DNA of 64,000 nucleotides, from NCBI RefSeq assembly GCF_910580175.1, contig NZ_CAJTXD010000001.1, positions 251,657 through 315,656 of the forward strand, in the 5' to 3' direction. The notes below the pieces were generated by a model that ran no database searches, had not been told where the DNA came from, and was given only the letters and a program-made list of their open reading frames with translations. Shown here one piece after another: positions 24,474-32,510 of the stretch; position 1 is the first letter of the stretch; the number at the start of each line of letters is the position of its first letter. A program made the translations under genes and the position numbers. The stretch comes from an uncultured Alistipes sp. (lineage in GTDB: Bacteria > Bacteroidota > Bacteroidia > Bacteroidales > Rikenellaceae).

Positions 24474-27062
24474 CTACTCCTCGGCAGGCGCTGCGCCCTG
24501 CTCCGACGCCGGAGCGGAAGCCTCCGGCGCACCGCCCTCGATGGTCTCCGCTGCACCGCTTTCGGCAACCGCACCCTCGTCGGTCGGCTCCTCATCGGCA
24601 GCAGGCACGGCCATGACCGAAGCGATGGCATCGCCCTCGCGCAGGTTGATGATCCGCACGCCCTGCGTGGCGCGTCCGGCCAGACGGATCTGCTCGACAG
24701 AGGTGCGGATCGTGAGACCCGAACGGTTGATGATCATCAAATCGTTCTCGTCGGTAACGGACTGGATCGAAATGAGCTTACCGGTCTTCTCGGTAATGTT
24801 GATCGTCTTGACGCCCTTGCCGCCGCGATTGGTAATGCGGTATTCGTCGAGGTCGGTACGCTTGCCGTAGCCGTTCTCGCTCAGCACCAGGACATCGCGC
24901 TTGTCGTCCGGCTCGATGCAGATCATGCCGACCACCTCGTCGTCGCCCTCCAGCGAAATGCCGCGCACGCCGGCGCCGACGCGGCCGATGGGACGCACGG
25001 TAGCCTCGTTGAAACGGATGGCCTTGCCCTCCTTGGCAGCGATCATCACTTCGGCGGCGCCGCTCGTGAGCTTGGCCTCGATCAACTGGTCGCCCTCACG
25101 GATGACGATGGCGTTGACGCCGTTCTGCCGCGGCCGCGAATAAGCCTCCAACTTGGTCTTCTTGATCGTACCGTCCTTGGTACACATGATGATGTAGTTA
25201 TTGTCTACATACTCCTGGTCGTCGAGACGCTTGACATTGATATAAGCCCGCACCTTGTCGTTAGGCTCGATGCGGATGACGTTCTGGATGGCACGCCCCT
25301 TGGACGAACGGGCGCCCTCGGGAATCTCGTAGACCTTGAGCCAGTAACAACGCCCCTTCTCGGTAAAGAACAACATGGTGTTGTGCATCGAAGCGACGTA
25401 GATGTGCTCGATGAAGTCCTCGTCGCGCGTGGCGCTGCCCTTGGCCCCGACGCCGCCGCGGTTCTGCGTACGATACTCGGCCAGCGGCGTGCGCTTGATG
25501 TACCCCATGTGCGAAATGGTAATGACCATGTCGTCGTCGGCATAGAAATCCTCGGGGTTGAACTCCTCGGAAGCGTAGACGATTTCGGAACGGCGTTCGT
25601 CGCCGTACTTCTCCTTCATCTCGACCAACTCATCCTTGATGATCCGGAGCTGGAGCGACTCGTTGTCGAGCACCTCCTGCAAATGGGCGATCAACTTCAT
25701 CAACTCGTCGCGCTCGGCGATCAACTTGCCGTGCTCCAACCCCGTAAGGGCGCGCAGGCGCATCTCGATGATAGCCGAAGCCTGAATCTCGGAGAGTGCG
25801 AAACGCTCGATCATAGTCTGCTTGGCCGCATCGGGCGTCTGCGACGAACGGATGATCTGCACGATCTCGTCGATGTTGTCCTGGGCGATCAGAAGACCCT
25901 GGACGATGTGCAGCCGCTCCTCGGCCTTGCGCTTGTCGAAACGGGCGCGGCGCACGACGACATCGTGGCGATGATCGACGAAGTGCTTGATCAGCTCGCG
26001 CATGGAGAGCAACTGCGGACGGCCGTTGACCAGCGCGATGTTGTTCACGGCGAACGAAGTCTGCAACGGCGTATTCTTGAACAAGGTGTTCAACACGACG
26101 CTGGCGACGGCATCCTGCTTGAGGATGACGATGATGCGCAGACCGTTGCGGTCGGACTCGTCGTTGATGTAGGAGATGCCCTCGATCTTCTTGTCGTTGA
26201 TCATGTCGGCGATCTTCTTGATCATCTCCGCCTTGTTGATCATATAGGGAATCTCAGTGATGACGATGCACTCGCGGCCCGACGGCGTATGCTCGATTTC
26301 GGTGCGGGCACGCATGACGACGCGGCCGCGGCCCGTGAGCATGGCCTCCCGGACACCCTCGTAACCGTAGATGATGCCGCCCGTGGGGAAGTCGGGGCCT
26401 TTGACATACTGCAACAACTCCTCGCCCGTGATTTCGGGATTGTCGATGTAGGCGCAGCACGCGTCGACGACCTCGCTGAGATTGTGCGGCGCCATGTTGG
26501 TGGCCATACCGACGGCGATACCGCTTGCACCGTTGACGATCAACAGCGGGATCTTGGTGGGCAACACCGTAGGCTCGGGGATCGTATCGTCGAAGTTGAG
26601 CGTCCAATCGATGGTCTCCTTGTCGATGTCGGCCATTACCTCGTCGGTAATCTTCTTCATGCGGGCCTCGGTATAACGCATAGCAGCAGGCGAGTCGCCG
26701 TCCATCGAACCGAAGTTGCCCTGGCCGTCGACCAAGGGATAACGCATCGACCAATCCTGCGCCAGACGCACCATGGCATTGTAGACCGAACTGTCGCCGT
26801 GGGGATGGAACTTACCGAGCACGTCGCCGACAATACGCGCCGACTTACGCGTAGGCTTGTCGGAGTAGAGATTCAACTCCGCGCTCATATCGTAGAGGAT
26901 GCGGCGGTGCACAGGTTTCAGACCGTCGCGCACGTCGGGCAATGCACGCGACACGATGACCGACATCGAATAGTCGATGTAGGCCGACTTCATCTGCTCC
27001 TCGATGTTGATGGGAATGATACGCCCCATCAAACCGGCATTCTTTTCTTCTTCAGTCAACAT
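24474..27062 (-). CDS. gyrA: DNA gyrase subunit A
   Basis: 862 residues. The catalytic Tyr130 (AAMRYTEARM) is present, as is the quinolone-determining region around residues 84-98 (KFHPHGDSSVYNAMV). The GyrA box of the C-terminal domain is TNRGGKG (from the QRRGGKG consensus), which separates GyrA from ParC. It cuts and re-seals both DNA strands, giving negative supercoiling with GyrB, which is elsewhere. A low-complexity acidic tail of about 50 residues (EEPTDEGAVAESG...) ends the protein. Position 95 is Asn where E. coli has Asp87. Confidence 0.97.
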   Translation of the reverse strand: MLTEEEKNAGLMGRIIPINIEEQMKSAYIDYSMSVIVSRALPDVRDGLKPVHRRILYDMSAELNLYSDKPTRKSARIVGDVLGKFHPHGDSSVYNAMVRLAQDWSMRYPLVDGQGNFGSMDGDSPAAMRYTEARMKKITDEVMADIDKETIDWTLNFDDTIPEPTVLPTKIPLLIVNGASGIAVGMATNMAPHNLSEVVDACCAYIDNPEITGEELLQYVKGPDFPTGGIIYGYEGVREAMLTGRGRVVMRARTEIEHTPSGRECIVITEIPYMINKAEMIKKIADMINDKKIEGISYINDESDRNGLRIIVILKQDAVASVVLNTLFKNTPLQTSFAVNNIALVNGRPQLLSMRELIKHFVDHRHDVVVRRARFDKRKAEERLHIVQGLLIAQDNIDEIVQIIRSSQTPDAAKQTMIERFALSEIQASAIIEMRLRALTGLEHGKLIAERDELMKLIAHLQEVLDNESLQLRIIKDELVEMKEKYGDERRSEIVYASEEFNPEDFYADDDMVITISHMGYIKRTPLAEYRTQNRGGVGAKGSATRDEDFIEHIYVASMHNTMLFFTEKGRCYWLKVYEIPEGARSSKGRAIQNVIRIEPNDKVRAYINVKRLDDQEYVDNNYIIMCTKDGTIKKTKLEAYSRPRQNGVNAIVIREGDQLIEAKLTSGAAEVMIAAKEGKAIRFNEATVRPIGRVGAGVRGISLEGDDEVVGMICIEPDDKRDVLVLSENGYGKRTDLDEYRITNRGGKGVKTINITEKTGKLISIQSVTDENDLMIINRSGLTIRTSVEQIRLAGRATQGVRIINLREGDAIASVMAVPAADEEPTDEGAVAESGAAETIEGGAPEASAPASEQGAAPAEE

Positions 27063-27095
27063 TTTATATCCAGAAATTTCGATCTATTTAACGAA

Positions 27096-27126
27096 CAAAA
27101 ATACGATTTATTTTTGATCTGGCCAA
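27096..27126 (-). promoter_or_regulatory. promoter of gyrA
   Basis: Minus-strand TTGG (27123-27126), a 19-nt spacer and TATTTTTG (27096-27103), followed by a leader of about 30 nt. Confidence 0.55.
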
Positions 27127-27214
27127 TTTTCAAAAACGAAAATCGGCGCTTCGGGACGATATTTTTTTCTCGCCCCTTGTTTTTGCCCCTTTTCCGCCGA
27201 TCTGACGGCACAAA

Positions 27215-27242
27215 AAAATTTCCCCGACAGGGTGTCGAGGAA
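27215..27242 (-). terminator. terminator after the LolA-like gene
   Basis: ttccccgaca pairs with tgtcgaggaa with one mismatch; on the minus strand a T-run follows the stem. It ends the plsC-to-lolA unit. Confidence 0.7.
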
Positions 27243-27289
27243 AAGAACGATAAAAAACAATGAACGACGGGCGATCGATCATTTATTAT

Positions 27290-27898
27290 TCATCGAAAGT
27301 CGATCCACTCGTAATCGGCATAATCGGCCCGGTCGAATGTCTTGAACGTCCGGCGGAGCGCTCCGATGCGATCGATCCGCACCATGATCCGCTCGCCGTC
27401 GAAATCGTAGCAGATCGAACGGGGCTGCAACTCCGCAGTATTCAAAGTCAACGTGATGCTTCCGACGGGCGCAGAATTTCCGGCTGCGGGCGCAAGCACC
27501 AGCGTCGTCAAACCATCGTGCTCCGACAAAAGCGTCGGGACATACTCGCTGCCCAAGAAATCGAAAGCATGCACGGGATTGTTCAAGATATTGCGGCTGG
27601 CCGTGTCAACAAGGTTGATCGTGACCTCGCGCCGGCGGTTGTCGATCTCGTAACGGACGGACGTATCGGCATAAACCTCGGCGTCGCCCAGTATCAGGTG
27701 GTAGCGCCCGCCCTCGACCGCATAACTGCCGCGCGTGCGATACTCTCCCACTGCGACCTCGAAATCGACCTCATAGGCACCCTTGGCGCGGAACTCCGCC
27801 GCCAACGCCCCGATCATCTCCGCGGCCCGATCCTGCGCCGCCAGAGGAGCAAAAACCGAGAGCAACAAAACACCCAATATGGAAATTACCTTTGCCAT
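27290..27898 (-). CDS. LolA-like outer membrane lipoprotein carrier
   Basis: 202 residues with a signal peptide (MAKVISILGVLLLSVFAPLAAQ). The rest is beta-rich with the unclosed-barrel pattern of LolA-like proteins: FRAKGAYEVDFEVAV, GGRYHLILGDAEVYADT, RREVTINLVD and DGERIMVRI. LolA carries lipoproteins across the periplasm to the outer membrane. Its place directly after ftsK (55 nt) is a common arrangement in Bacteroidota. Sequence similarity within the family is low, so the call rests on pattern plus context. Confidence 0.75.
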   Translation of the reverse strand: MAKVISILGVLLLSVFAPLAAQDRAAEMIGALAAEFRAKGAYEVDFEVAVGEYRTRGSYAVEGGRYHLILGDAEVYADTSVRYEIDNRRREVTINLVDTASRNILNNPVHAFDFLGSEYVPTLLSEHDGLTTLVLAPAAGNSAPVGSITLTLNTAELQPRSICYDFDGERIMVRIDRIGALRRTFKTFDRADYADYEWIDFR

Positions 27899-27953
27899 AA
27901 GTCTGAACCTTCAAAATTACGCGATTGCGGATCGGGAATGCCCGCAAACCACG

Positions 27954-30900
27954 CTAAAACACCCCCAGATCCTGCAACTTGGCTTCGAGCGAGGGCAAGT
28001 CGTGGAAAAGGATGTCGCGCGGCTTGGCGCCCATCTGCCGGCCGACGATCCCGGCGCGTTCGAGCTGCATCATGATGCGGCCGGCCCGGTTGAAACCGAC
28101 CTCGTAGTTGCGCTGGATCATCGATGTGGAGATCGAGCCGTTCTCGACCGCATTGCGCGCGATCTCGGCGAAAAGCACGTCGTATTTCATGGGAGCCGCG
28201 GCAGCGTCCTCGCTGCCCAAGCCTCCGCCGTCGCCCCCCTCGGGCACATAGTCGGGAAGCGGATAAGGTGCCGCATAGCCCTGCTGTCGGGCGATATGGT
28301 CGACGACCCGCTCGACGTCGCGCGTCTCGACCAACGCACACTGGATGCGGGTCAGCTCGCCGTCCTTCGAAAAGAGCATGTCGCCGCGCCCGATCAACTG
28401 ATTGGCACCGGGCTGGTCGATGATCGTGCGCGAGTCGATCATCTGCATAACACGGAACGCGATGCGGGCCGGGAAATTGGCCTTGATACCGCCCGTGATG
28501 ACCTTGACGTCGGGGCGCTGCGTGGCGATGATCAAGTGGATACCCACGGCACGGGCCTTTTGGGCCAGACGCATGACGGGACGTTCGACCTCGCGGGCCA
28601 TCATGATGAGGTCGGCGAACTCGTCAACCACGACAACTATGTAAGGCAGGTAGCGATGACCTTTCTCGGGATTGAGCCGCCGGGCCGTGAACTTCTCGTT
28701 GTACTCGATGATGTTGCGGGCACCGGCCTGGCTGCACAACTCCAGGCGGTTGTCCATCTCGGTGCAAAGCGAATTGAGCGTATAAACGGCCTTCATGGGG
28801 TCGGTAATGATGGCCTTCTCCTCGGACTCCATCTTGGCGAGGAAATGACGCTCGATTTTGGCATAGAGCGAGAATTCGACCATCTTGGGGTCGATCATCA
28901 CGAATTTGAGCTGCGCGGGATGCTTGCGGTAGAGCAACGACGTGATGATGGCGTTCAGACCGACCGACTTGCCCTGCCCCGTAGCGCCGGCCACCAGCAA
29001 ATGGGGCATCTTGGCCAGGTCGAAGACGTAGTTCTCGTTCTGGATCGTCCGCCCGATGACCACCGGAAGCTCGGCCTTCGACTCCTGGAACCGCACCGAC
29101 CGCACGGCCGAATACATCGACACGGTCTGCTTGTCGCGGTTGGGCACCTCGATGCCGATGGTGCCCTTGCCGGGGATGGGCGCGATGATGCGGATACCCA
29201 ACGCCTTGAGACTTTGGGCAATATCGTTTTCGAGTCCCTGTATCTTCGAAATCTTGACTCCCTGGGCCTGCACGATCTCGTAGAGCGTGACCGTGGGGCC
29301 GACCGTCGCCTTGATCCGCTGAATGGGGATGCCGAAATACTTCAACGTCTCCTCGATGCGCGACTTGTTCTCGAAAATCTCCTCGTCGCTGACCTCCGAA
29401 TCGGAAGCATAATCTTCGAGGAGCGTCACAGGCGGCTTGCGGTAGTTGACCAGATCCTTGAGCGGATCGTAACTCTCGGTCGGAATCGCCCGCTCGTCGA
29501 CCATGCGGGCCTGGTGCGACTCGACCGTGACGACGACGCCCTGAGCATCGCCGTCTGCCGGCACGTTCGAAGCGACGGAAGCGGCCGGCGAAACCGGTGC
29601 GACCGAATCAGCCAACCGAGCCGAAGCTGCCGCCGGAATCGAATCAGCCGGCGAGACCGCAACACCCGGTGTCGTTGCAGCCGCAGGCTCCGGATATGCT
29701 TGGGAACGGGGTTGCAGGCGGGATTGCAATTGCGGCTGCGATTGTCGGGGCGCCTGCTGTTTTTCCTGCGGAACCGTAATCTCCATGAACGGGCCGTCGA
29801 CGATCGGTTCGGGAACGGCCGGCGGCTCCAACTCGACCAGTCCGCCGCGCCCCATGACGACCCGCCCCTTGTCCGAAAGGTCGAACTCGATGAACTCGTC
29901 GTCCTCGGAGACGATCGTCGGAGCCTGCGCCGACTCTTCGGCTGGCTCTTCCGGTTCCGGAGCACCGGGCGTAATTTCGGTAAAAGGATCGTCCTCGACG
30001 GCAACCTCCGACGCCGCACCTGCGAACGGCGCCGGCTCCAGGACGGGGGACGTCGCGAACGGCTCCGCCTCCTCGGGCCGGGGCCGGGAAACGGTCTGCG
30101 GCACCTCGTCCCGAGCGCAGGCAGCGATCTGCGGCTCCTGCATTTCAGGCTGGGCCTCGAAATCAGGCGCCGACCCAGCTGAAGCGACCGGGGCGGCTTC
30201 GGAAACGTGGCGCGAAACCTGCGGCGCATGAACGCCCTGCGACTGTCCTGCAACAACGAAAGGTTCCTCGGAAAACGGCTCCTCGAAGAAAGAATCGGCT
30301 TCCGTATCGCTGCCTTGCGACGCAACCCGATGCTTGACCATGCCGACGAACCGCCCGCTCTTATCGACCACGGCGCTGCCGGCGGAATTGACCGTATTGA
30401 TGAAATTGCGGTTGATGAAGACCCCGACGAGAATCCAGCACACCGCCAAAAGAATGATCGCACCCAACACTCCGATATGCGCCCGCAACAGATTGCCGAC
30501 AGCAATGCCGAACTCGCCGCCCCATCCGGTAGAACAACAGAAACTCCACTTGTCGGCAAAAACGAATCCCAGAGTCAGCGACCCGAGGATCATGATGAGA
30601 AAGAGCGCCAGAATGGAATGGTTGAGCAACAAAGGCCGCTTGCGGATGATCCGCACGCCGATGAGCACAAGCATCACGGGCACGAGAATACCGCACACGC
30701 CCAACGACGCATCGACCAGCAGCCATCCCAACCGGGCACCGCTCCATCCGCACGGATTGCTGACCGTCTCGCCCAGCAACTCCCGCTCCTCGACGCTTTT
30801 GGCCAGGACGCTCTGGTCGGATTTCCAGGTAAAGAACGAGAAAAACACCGCCGCAACCGCGAAAAGTCCTGCGAAAAGCAACACCAGACCAACGATCCAA

Positions 30901-30977
30901 CGAGCGCTGTCACGGTTGCTGCGCTGGGCTTTTGTCCGCGCACCGGGAGAAGTAGAGGAGCTATTTCGGGATGCCAT
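27954..30977 (-). CDS. ftsK: DNA translocase FtsK
   Basis: 1007 residues. The N-terminal membrane part has four or five hydrophobic segments (about 27-50, 85-107, 120-140, 165-190). A long Pro/Ala/Glu-rich linker spans about 230-500. The motor has Walker A AGATGQGKSVGLN near residues 660-672 and Walker B-like YIVVVVDEFADLIMM. The gamma domain at the end (SISTSMIQRNYEVGFNRAGRIM) reads DNA orientation. FtsK moves the chromosome termini through the closing septum and works with recombinases. It is 84 nt after murI and has a weak promoter of its own at 31002. Confidence 0.97.
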   Translation of the reverse strand: MASRNSSSTSPGARTKAQRSNRDSARWIVGLVLLFAGLFAVAAVFFSFFTWKSDQSVLAKSVEERELLGETVSNPCGWSGARLGWLLVDASLGVCGILVPVMLVLIGVRIIRKRPLLLNHSILALFLIMILGSLTLGFVFADKWSFCCSTGWGGEFGIAVGNLLRAHIGVLGAIILLAVCWILVGVFINRNFINTVNSAGSAVVDKSGRFVGMVKHRVASQGSDTEADSFFEEPFSEEPFVVAGQSQGVHAPQVSRHVSEAAPVASAGSAPDFEAQPEMQEPQIAACARDEVPQTVSRPRPEEAEPFATSPVLEPAPFAGAASEVAVEDDPFTEITPGAPEPEEPAEESAQAPTIVSEDDEFIEFDLSDKGRVVMGRGGLVELEPPAVPEPIVDGPFMEITVPQEKQQAPRQSQPQLQSRLQPRSQAYPEPAAATTPGVAVSPADSIPAAASARLADSVAPVSPAASVASNVPADGDAQGVVVTVESHQARMVDERAIPTESYDPLKDLVNYRKPPVTLLEDYASDSEVSDEEIFENKSRIEETLKYFGIPIQRIKATVGPTVTLYEIVQAQGVKISKIQGLENDIAQSLKALGIRIIAPIPGKGTIGIEVPNRDKQTVSMYSAVRSVRFQESKAELPVVIGRTIQNENYVFDLAKMPHLLVAGATGQGKSVGLNAIITSLLYRKHPAQLKFVMIDPKMVEFSLYAKIERHFLAKMESEEKAIITDPMKAVYTLNSLCTEMDNRLELCSQAGARNIIEYNEKFTARRLNPEKGHRYLPYIVVVVDEFADLIMMAREVERPVMRLAQKARAVGIHLIIATQRPDVKVITGGIKANFPARIAFRVMQMIDSRTIIDQPGANQLIGRGDMLFSKDGELTRIQCALVETRDVERVVDHIARQQGYAAPYPLPDYVPEGGDGGGLGSEDAAAAPMKYDVLFAEIARNAVENGSISTSMIQRNYEVGFNRAGRIMMQLERAGIVGRQMGAKPRDILFHDLPSLEAKLQDLGVF

Positions 30978-31001
30978 TGCGTAAGCACGATTTTAACAGA
31001 G

Positions 31002-31009
31002 CGAAGATA
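31002..31009 (-). promoter_or_regulatory. possible -7 element ahead of ftsK
   Basis: Minus-strand TATCTTCG, one base off TAnnTTTG, 25 nt before the ftsK ATG. No clear -33 box. Confidence 0.3.
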
Positions 31010-31061
31010 GCAATAATTTTCGGATTTCCGGGTGTCGCAAGTCCGAAATCTGCGGCGCGCA

Positions 31062-31838
31062 TCAACCGAACGCTGCCACGGCTTTCTGTTCCAGCCGCAA
31101 ACGATAGGTTTCGTCGGCGAAAGTAAGAAACGAGTAAACGGGACGCGAATCGGCCGAAGCACGAAGGCCGAAACGGTCGAGCAACTGCACGACACGACGC
31201 GCCACGGCGGGCGAAGGATCGACGATCGTCACGCCGTGCCCCGCAACGACACGCTCCAACACGGGCAGCAAGAACGGATAGTGCGTGCACCCCAACACGA
31301 TCTGGTCGGCACCGCGCGCCAACATCGGCCCGACGGCCCGGCGCACGCACGTCTCGGCTTCGGGGGCGGCTTCGAGGTCGTTTTCGACCAGCTCGACGAA
31401 TCCCGACCCGGGCACGGCGACGACCTCGATACCCTTGCCGTAACGGGCGGCTGTACGGCGGAACAGATCGCCGTCGAGACTCCGCTCGGTAGCCAACACG
31501 CCCACCACCCCGCTGCGGGTGGCCAGGCAGGCGGGTTTCACGGCCGGCTCCATGCCCACGATGGGCAAGGCGGCATATTTATCCCGCAGGAAATCGATGG
31601 CGGCGGCTGTCGCGGTATTGCAGGCGACGACGACCATCTTGCACCCCTGGGCGACAAGCGTCGCGACCGCCTGATCGGCCAACCGGACGATCTCCTCGCG
31701 CGGCCGCGAACCGTAGGGGCAGTTCTTGCCGTCGCCCAAGTAGACGAGCGACTCGCCGGGCAACGCGCGCCGCACCTCGCGCCAGACGGTCAGCCCGCCC
31801 AACCCGGAATCGTAGATACCTATGGGAGCGTCGTTCAT
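31062..31838 (-). CDS. murI: glutamate racemase
   Basis: 258 residues from the ATG at 31838. The two catalytic cysteines are Cys73 (VVACNTATAAA) and Cys184 (VLGCTHYPF); Asp10 opens the DSGLGGL motif. It makes D-glutamate for peptidoglycan. The frame could also start at a TTG four codons earlier, but the ATG fits the family better. It lies between aroK and ftsK in the leftward block. Confidence 0.96.
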   Translation of the reverse strand: MNDAPIGIYDSGLGGLTVWREVRRALPGESLVYLGDGKNCPYGSRPREEIVRLADQAVATLVAQGCKMVVVACNTATAAAIDFLRDKYAALPIVGMEPAVKPACLATRSGVVGVLATERSLDGDLFRRTAARYGKGIEVVAVPGSGFVELVENDLEAAPEAETCVRRAVGPMLARGADQIVLGCTHYPFLLPVLERVVAGHGVTIVDPSPAVARRVVQLLDRFGLRASADSRPVYSFLTFADETYRLRLEQKAVAAFG

Positions 31839-31965
31839 AGTATAAGTCAAAAGTAAAATAGGAATGTCGAGTTTTAGCCCCGGCCGGCCGCCTTAAGGTC
31901 GCAGAGACAACAACGGGCCGGCGGCATGGCAGCAACGTTTCGACGGCCCTCGGAATACTCGTTCT

Positions 31966-32499
31966 CTATTTCGATTCTTCGTTCTTCACTTTTTCCAATA
32001 TGATTTCCACCAGTTCCTCGTCGGAAAACGTTGCGCAATCGATCGTCAGACGGGCACGGGCATAGAACGGCTCGCGTTCGATCATGTCGCGGGCCATGAA
32101 CCCGACCAGCTCCTCGTCGTTCAACCCCTGCAAGCGGGGGCGCTTCCGGCGCCCGTAAGGCGACATCCGCTGCACGATCTGCCGGGCCGGACGCCGCAGG
32201 TAGACCGTCATGCCTGCCCGATTCATGCGCTCCATGTTATCGCCCCACACGGGGAGTCCGCCCCCCGTAGAGACGACCTGCGTGCCGCCCCGGCCGATTA
32301 CCCGCTCCAACGCCTCGCGCTCGATGCGGCGGAAATGCTCCTCGCCCTCGTAACGGAAAATATCCGCCACGGCGGCACCCTCCTGCTCCTCGACCAGGCG
32401 ATCGGTATCGACGGACTCGACGCCGAGCCGCCGCGCGATCTTGCGCGCCAACGTGCTCTTGCCGCACCCCATGTAACCGACCAGAAAAAGCAGCGGCAT
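31966..32499 (-). CDS. aroK: shikimate kinase
   Basis: 177 residues, typical length. Walker A GYMGCGKST is at residues 8-16, the shikimate-binding DTD motif at 31-33 and GGG at 79-81. It phosphorylates shikimate on the way to aromatic amino acids. It begins 11 nt after parC ends, so the two are probably translated from one mRNA. Confidence 0.96.
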   Translation of the reverse strand: MPLLFLVGYMGCGKSTLARKIARRLGVESVDTDRLVEEQEGAAVADIFRYEGEEHFRRIEREALERVIGRGGTQVVSTGGGLPVWGDNMERMNRAGMTVYLRRPARQIVQRMSPYGRRKRPRLQGLNDEELVGFMARDMIEREPFYARARLTIDCATFSDEELVEIILEKVKNEESK

Positions 32500-32510
32500 G
32501 GCAACGAACG

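Noticed and set aside
27290..27898. The small beta-rich protein as a polysaccharide-locus component
   Set aside because: Its place after ftsK and its LolA-like strand pattern fit lipoprotein transport better; no carbohydrate gene is in the unit.
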